Below the pieces are notes generated by a model that worked only from the letters and a program-made list of their open reading frames with translations, was not told the origin of the DNA and ran no database searches. Below, piece after piece: positions 43,111 through 45,776 of a DNA stretch of 45,776 nucleotides (positions within the stretch are counted from its first letter, which is position 1; each line of letters begins with the position of its first letter). The DNA is from Prevotella sp. UBA4268. GTDB taxonomy: Bacteria; Bacteroidota; Bacteroidia; Bacteroidales; Bacteroidaceae. Both the position numbers and the translations under genes were made by a program. The DNA lies in contig DGWC01000015.1 in NCBI GenBank assembly GCA_002395135.1, positions 1 through 45,776 of the forward strand, written 5' to 3'.

Positions 43111-44355
43111 CTATTCATCGCGCATGGCATCCACTGGCTTGATGCTCATGGCACGCCAGGCGGGTGCCAGTCCTGCCAGCACGCCCATCATACTGATCAC
43201 TGCACCAGCGAAGATGGCCGTCCAGAAATCCACTTGGAAATGCGCCTTGAGGATGCCGTCTTCGGTATTTCCCAGTTCCAGCATCTGCAACACCAGCACG
43301 GCAAAGAGGATTCCGCTCATGCCGGCCACCGAAGTGAGCACCAGACTCTCGGAAATAATCTGCGAGAGAATCATGCGCGGCGTGGCTCCGATGGCGCGGC
43401 GGATGCCTATCTCGGTGGTTCTTTCGCGCACCGTTACCATCATGATGTTGGAAACGCCGATGGCTCCGGCAAGCAAGGTGCCCAGTCCTACGAGCCATAT
43501 CAGGAAATTCACGCCCTTGAACAGGCTGTCCATCAGGTTGAACAGTATTTCCGTGTTGAACACCATTACGCCCCGCTCGTCGGTCGGATCCACGGTGTGC
43601 GCCCTGGCAATCACCTCTCGCATGCGCTGGGTGATGGTCGACATGGTCACTCCCGGCTTTGCCGTGGCGCAGATGATGTGCACCGCCTCGCCCATGTTAT
43701 ACGTTTGCTGCAGCAGGGTGATGGGCAGGGTGACGGCTTCTTCCGACTTTCCGTTCAGGTTGATACCGCCTTCCTTATAGTCAACACCCACAATCTGATA
43801 ATACAACGAGTCCACTCTGATCTGGGTGCCGCAGGGGTCGCCGCCACCAGGAAACAGTTCTTTATACACTTTCTTGCCGATGACGCACACCTTGCGGCGC
43901 TGCAGCAGGTCCATATCGTTCAGGTAGCGGCCGTAGAACATTTTGGGTTCCATCACCTTGGCATAGTCGGGTGTCACACCACTCACATGGCAGGAGTTGC
44001 GACGGTCCTTATAAACGGCGGAGTTTCCCCAGCGCGTAACCACCGGTGCAACAATGTCCAACTCGGGAACCTGTTCCTTCAGCCGGCCCACATCCTTGTA
44101 AACCATCCCCCACTGTCTGCCCTTGCGGAAACCCTTATAGGCTTTCGTGGTGGGCTGCGACCATATCATGGCCGAGTTGGTGGCAAATCCGGCAAAGTTA
44201 TCGCTCAGCATTTCCTTGAGTCCGCGTCCGCCGCCAATCAGCGCCACCAGCATGAACACGCCCCAGAACACGCCGAACCCTGTAAGGAACGAGCGGCTCT
44301 TGTTTCTGGTCAGCGTGTCCAGTATTTCGCGATAGTTGTCTATATCTATTCTCAT
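43111..44355 (-). CDS. MacB-type ABC transporter permease (second of two)
   Basis: A 414-residue FtsX/MacB-type permease: cytoplasmic N-terminus and first transmembrane helix (SFLTGFGVFWGVFMLVALIG), a large periplasmic MacB core domain (about 50-270), then three C-terminal helices in the FtsX domain (LVGLGTLLAGAIGVSNIMMV, TEIGIRRAIGATPRMILSQI). It ends ARAWRAM-like SIKPVDAMRDE, the normal end of the family. It has no ATPase domain and needs the partner encoded at 45637. It lies 22 bp after the first permease, probably forming a heterodimer with it. Confidence 0.92.
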   Translation of the reverse strand: MRIDIDNYREILDTLTRNKSRSFLTGFGVFWGVFMLVALIGGGRGLKEMLSDNFAGFATNSAMIWSQPTTKAYKGFRKGRQWGMVYKDVGRLKEQVPELDIVAPVVTRWGNSAVYKDRRNSCHVSGVTPDYAKVMEPKMFYGRYLNDMDLLQRRKVCVIGKKVYKELFPGGGDPCGTQIRVDSLYYQIVGVDYKEGGINLNGKSEEAVTLPITLLQQTYNMGEAVHIICATAKPGVTMSTITQRMREVIARAHTVDPTDERGVMVFNTEILFNLMDSLFKGVNFLIWLVGLGTLLAGAIGVSNIMMVTVRERTTEIGIRRAIGATPRMILSQIISESLVLTSVAGMSGILFAVLVLQMLELGNTEDGILKAHFQVDFWTAIFAGAVISMMGVLAGLAPAWRAMSIKPVDAMRDE

Positions 44356-44377
44356 GGCAACATTTCTTGGGGTGTTG

Positions 44378-45634
44378 TTAATCGGCCCGCAGGGCTTCTA
44401 TCGGCCTGATTCTGGCAGCCTTGCGCGCAGGAATCAGCCCAGCAATGGTTCCAGCGACGATTATCACGGCGGTGGCTTCGAGACAGACATCGATGCCCAC
44501 CGTGGGATCCACGAACATGGTGGCCCGGAACAGGCCAGTGTCGATGACGTCGTGTCCCAGTGTGGCATCCATATATTCATTGGCGGCAATGCCCAGCACC
44601 ATGCCTATGTATCCGAAGAACGTGGTGATGATGACACTCTCGATGATGATGAGTTTCAGGATTGACCACGGTTTTGCACCGATGGCCTTCCTGATGCCGA
44701 ACTCATGGGTGCGCTCCTTCACCGTGATGAGCATGATGTTCGACACGCCCACGATGCCGCTCAGCAGGGTGAACAGCCCCACCACCCACAGCGCCGTGCG
44801 TATGATGCCGATGCCGGTGCTCATCTGCAGGTTTTGCGTAAAGCGGTTCCACAGCCATACGGCGCGCTCATCGTCGGGGGCCACCTGATGATTCTTGTTG
44901 ATGCGAGTGCGGTAGTTCTTCTCAAACTGCTCGTTGTCGGCCTTCGTGGCAAGTCCGTGGAAGGCATATTCAATGTTCCCCACGCCGTCGCCTTTCCCAT
45001 ACATGGTCTTGATGGTGGTGAATGCCGTGAACGCATCGTCGTTCCGTTCCGACTCGTCGTTCTTGTAGATGCCCACCACGCGGTAGGCCAGTTCGCCAGC
45101 CCGGATGTATTTGCCCACCAGATGCTCATAGTCGGGCATCAGTTCCTTGGCCTGCGTCTGGCTCAGCACCACCACTTTCCGCTTTTCGCGCATGTCGATT
45201 TCGTTGATAAACCGCCCGAAGAGCATTTCGCGCTTGTTGATGCTGAAGTGGTTGGGATAGACACCCGTGAGCGAACCGGCCACGCTCTGCTGCCCTCTGC
45301 TGAAGAGCACACCGCCCTGTTCCAGTTCGGCTCCCACGTCATCGATGTGGTTGGCAAACGAGCGTCGGGTTGTTTCCAGGTCCTTGTCGCGAAGAGAAAT
45401 GCCGCGGCCCTCCTTCAGTCCTTTATAGGGTTTGGAAGTCTGTCCGCCGAACACCATCATCGAATTGGCCAGGAACTGCTCGCTTCGCTGCATCTGCGCA
45501 TTGATCAGTCCGTTGCCGGCACCCAGCAGCACGATGAGCATGAAGATTCCCCACGCCACGGCAAAGCCCGTTAGCGCGGTGCGCAGTTTGTTGCGCATGG
45601 CTGTCGACCATATTTCCGAAAGGATGTCTCGCAT
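44378..45634 (-). CDS. MacB-type ABC transporter permease (first of two)
   Basis: A 418-residue permease with the same layout as its neighbour: first helix TALTGFAVAWGIFMLIVLLG, periplasmic MacB core, then FtsX helices (TALWVVGLFTLLSGIVGVSN, EFGIRKAIGAKPWSILKLII) and end ARKAARIRPIEALRAD. Sequence identity to the second permease is only moderate, suggesting an old duplication and a heterodimeric exporter. The start at 45634 is 2 bp from the ATPase stop, so translation is probably coupled. Confidence 0.92.
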   Translation of the reverse strand: MRDILSEIWSTAMRNKLRTALTGFAVAWGIFMLIVLLGAGNGLINAQMQRSEQFLANSMMVFGGQTSKPYKGLKEGRGISLRDKDLETTRRSFANHIDDVGAELEQGGVLFSRGQQSVAGSLTGVYPNHFSINKREMLFGRFINEIDMREKRKVVVLSQTQAKELMPDYEHLVGKYIRAGELAYRVVGIYKNDESERNDDAFTAFTTIKTMYGKGDGVGNIEYAFHGLATKADNEQFEKNYRTRINKNHQVAPDDERAVWLWNRFTQNLQMSTGIGIIRTALWVVGLFTLLSGIVGVSNIMLITVKERTHEFGIRKAIGAKPWSILKLIIIESVIITTFFGYIGMVLGIAANEYMDATLGHDVIDTGLFRATMFVDPTVGIDVCLEATAVIIVAGTIAGLIPARKAARIRPIEALRAD

Positions 45635-45636
45635 AT

Positions 45637-45776
45637 TTATTTCATCAGTCCGTTCATACCAAAAGGTGAAGCCCTGTGCTCCGTGTTCACCTCTATATTA
45701 CCGATCACTCCGTCTTTGATGTGGATAATCTTGTTAGTCTCATTCGCCACGCCGCTCTCGTGGGTCACCACCACGA
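45637..45776 (-). CDS. ABC transporter ATPase (MacB/LolD type), C-terminal end only
   Basis: The last 45 codons of a gene that begins beyond the window, stop TAA at 45639-45637. The visible product starts VVVTHESGVANETNKIIHIK and ends GMNGLMK. VTHES is the H-loop of an ABC nucleotide-binding domain, followed by the usual short strand (IIHIKDGVI). It supplies energy to the two permeases downstream. Walker A, Walker B and signature motifs are outside the window. Confidence 0.88.
   Translation of the reverse strand, partial: VVVTHESGVANETNKIIHIKDGVIGNIEVNTEHRASPFGMNGLMK

Overview
The window looks like the chromosome of a Bacteroidales bacterium, most likely Prevotellaceae. The reasons are promoters of the TAnnTTTG type, an almost complete lack of Shine-Dalgarno sequences, a type III glutamine synthetase, SusC/SusD (RagA/RagB-type) pairs, BACON and DUF4302 lipoproteins, BspA-like leucine-rich-repeat proteins, C10 proteases, and secreted proteins sharing the Prevotella-type C-terminal tail with an NGQRV...KG...NGKK pattern. 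No tRNA, rRNA, CRISPR, transposase or phage gene was seen. All assignments come from reading the sequence and remembered family signatures; no database search was run.

Layout. (1) 1-5300, plus strand: end of type III glutamine synthetase; a tryptophanase/tyrosine phenol-lyase family PLP enzyme whose specificity positions read as tyrosine phenol-lyase; and a secreted GH2 beta-glucuronidase. (2) 5650-7600, minus strand: secreted GH51 arabinofuranosidase. (3) 7900-12800, plus strand: a secreted-protein cluster with two tandem LRR proteins, a 61-residue peptide between them and a C10 cysteine protease. (4) 12800-16050: a divergent pair, an exported Ntn (C45-like) amidase on the minus strand and a TPR/transmembrane/AraC regulator on the plus strand. 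(5) 16700-26850, plus strand: a RagA/RagB-type import locus (SusC, SusD, HExxH zinc lipoprotein, DUF4302 lipoprotein, BACON lipoprotein) followed by a second Ntn amidase paralogous to that in (4). (6) 26980-32800, minus strand: a glycosidase operon of DUF2264 (GH154-type), GH105 and GH2 beta-galactosidase. (7) 32880-38350: divergent PrsW-like membrane protease and a 1,509-residue DUF4011/SF1 helicase/Vsr-like nuclease protein of the kind reported as the single-gene Hhe defence system. (8) 38500-40500, minus strand: a CobI-like methyltransferase, an unannotated 59-codon gene and a BASS-family transporter. (9) 40570-45776, minus strand: a MacAB-TolC-like exporter operon with two permeases, its ATPase running off the window.

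Two themes emerge. The secreted C10 protease, LRR proteins, peptide-type RagAB importer, zinc metallohydrolase and two Ntn amidases suggest extracellular protein or peptide processing and uptake. The first LRR gene and the susC gene share a roughly 65-bp upstream element placed exactly 34 bp before the -7 box, so they are probably co-regulated. The glycosidases (GH2 glucuronidase, GH51, GH154-type, GH105, GH2 galactosidase) together fit breakdown of plant arabinogalactan or pectin side chains, although the SusCD pair here is not next to them.

The most unusual non-coding feature is a dispersed element. A 98-bp sequence built of four 15-bp palindromes on an exact 22-bp period occurs at 5401-5498 and, inverted and ungapped at about 89% identity, at 16141-16238. 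A compact two-unit version lies at 38436-38487. All three are next to gene ends.
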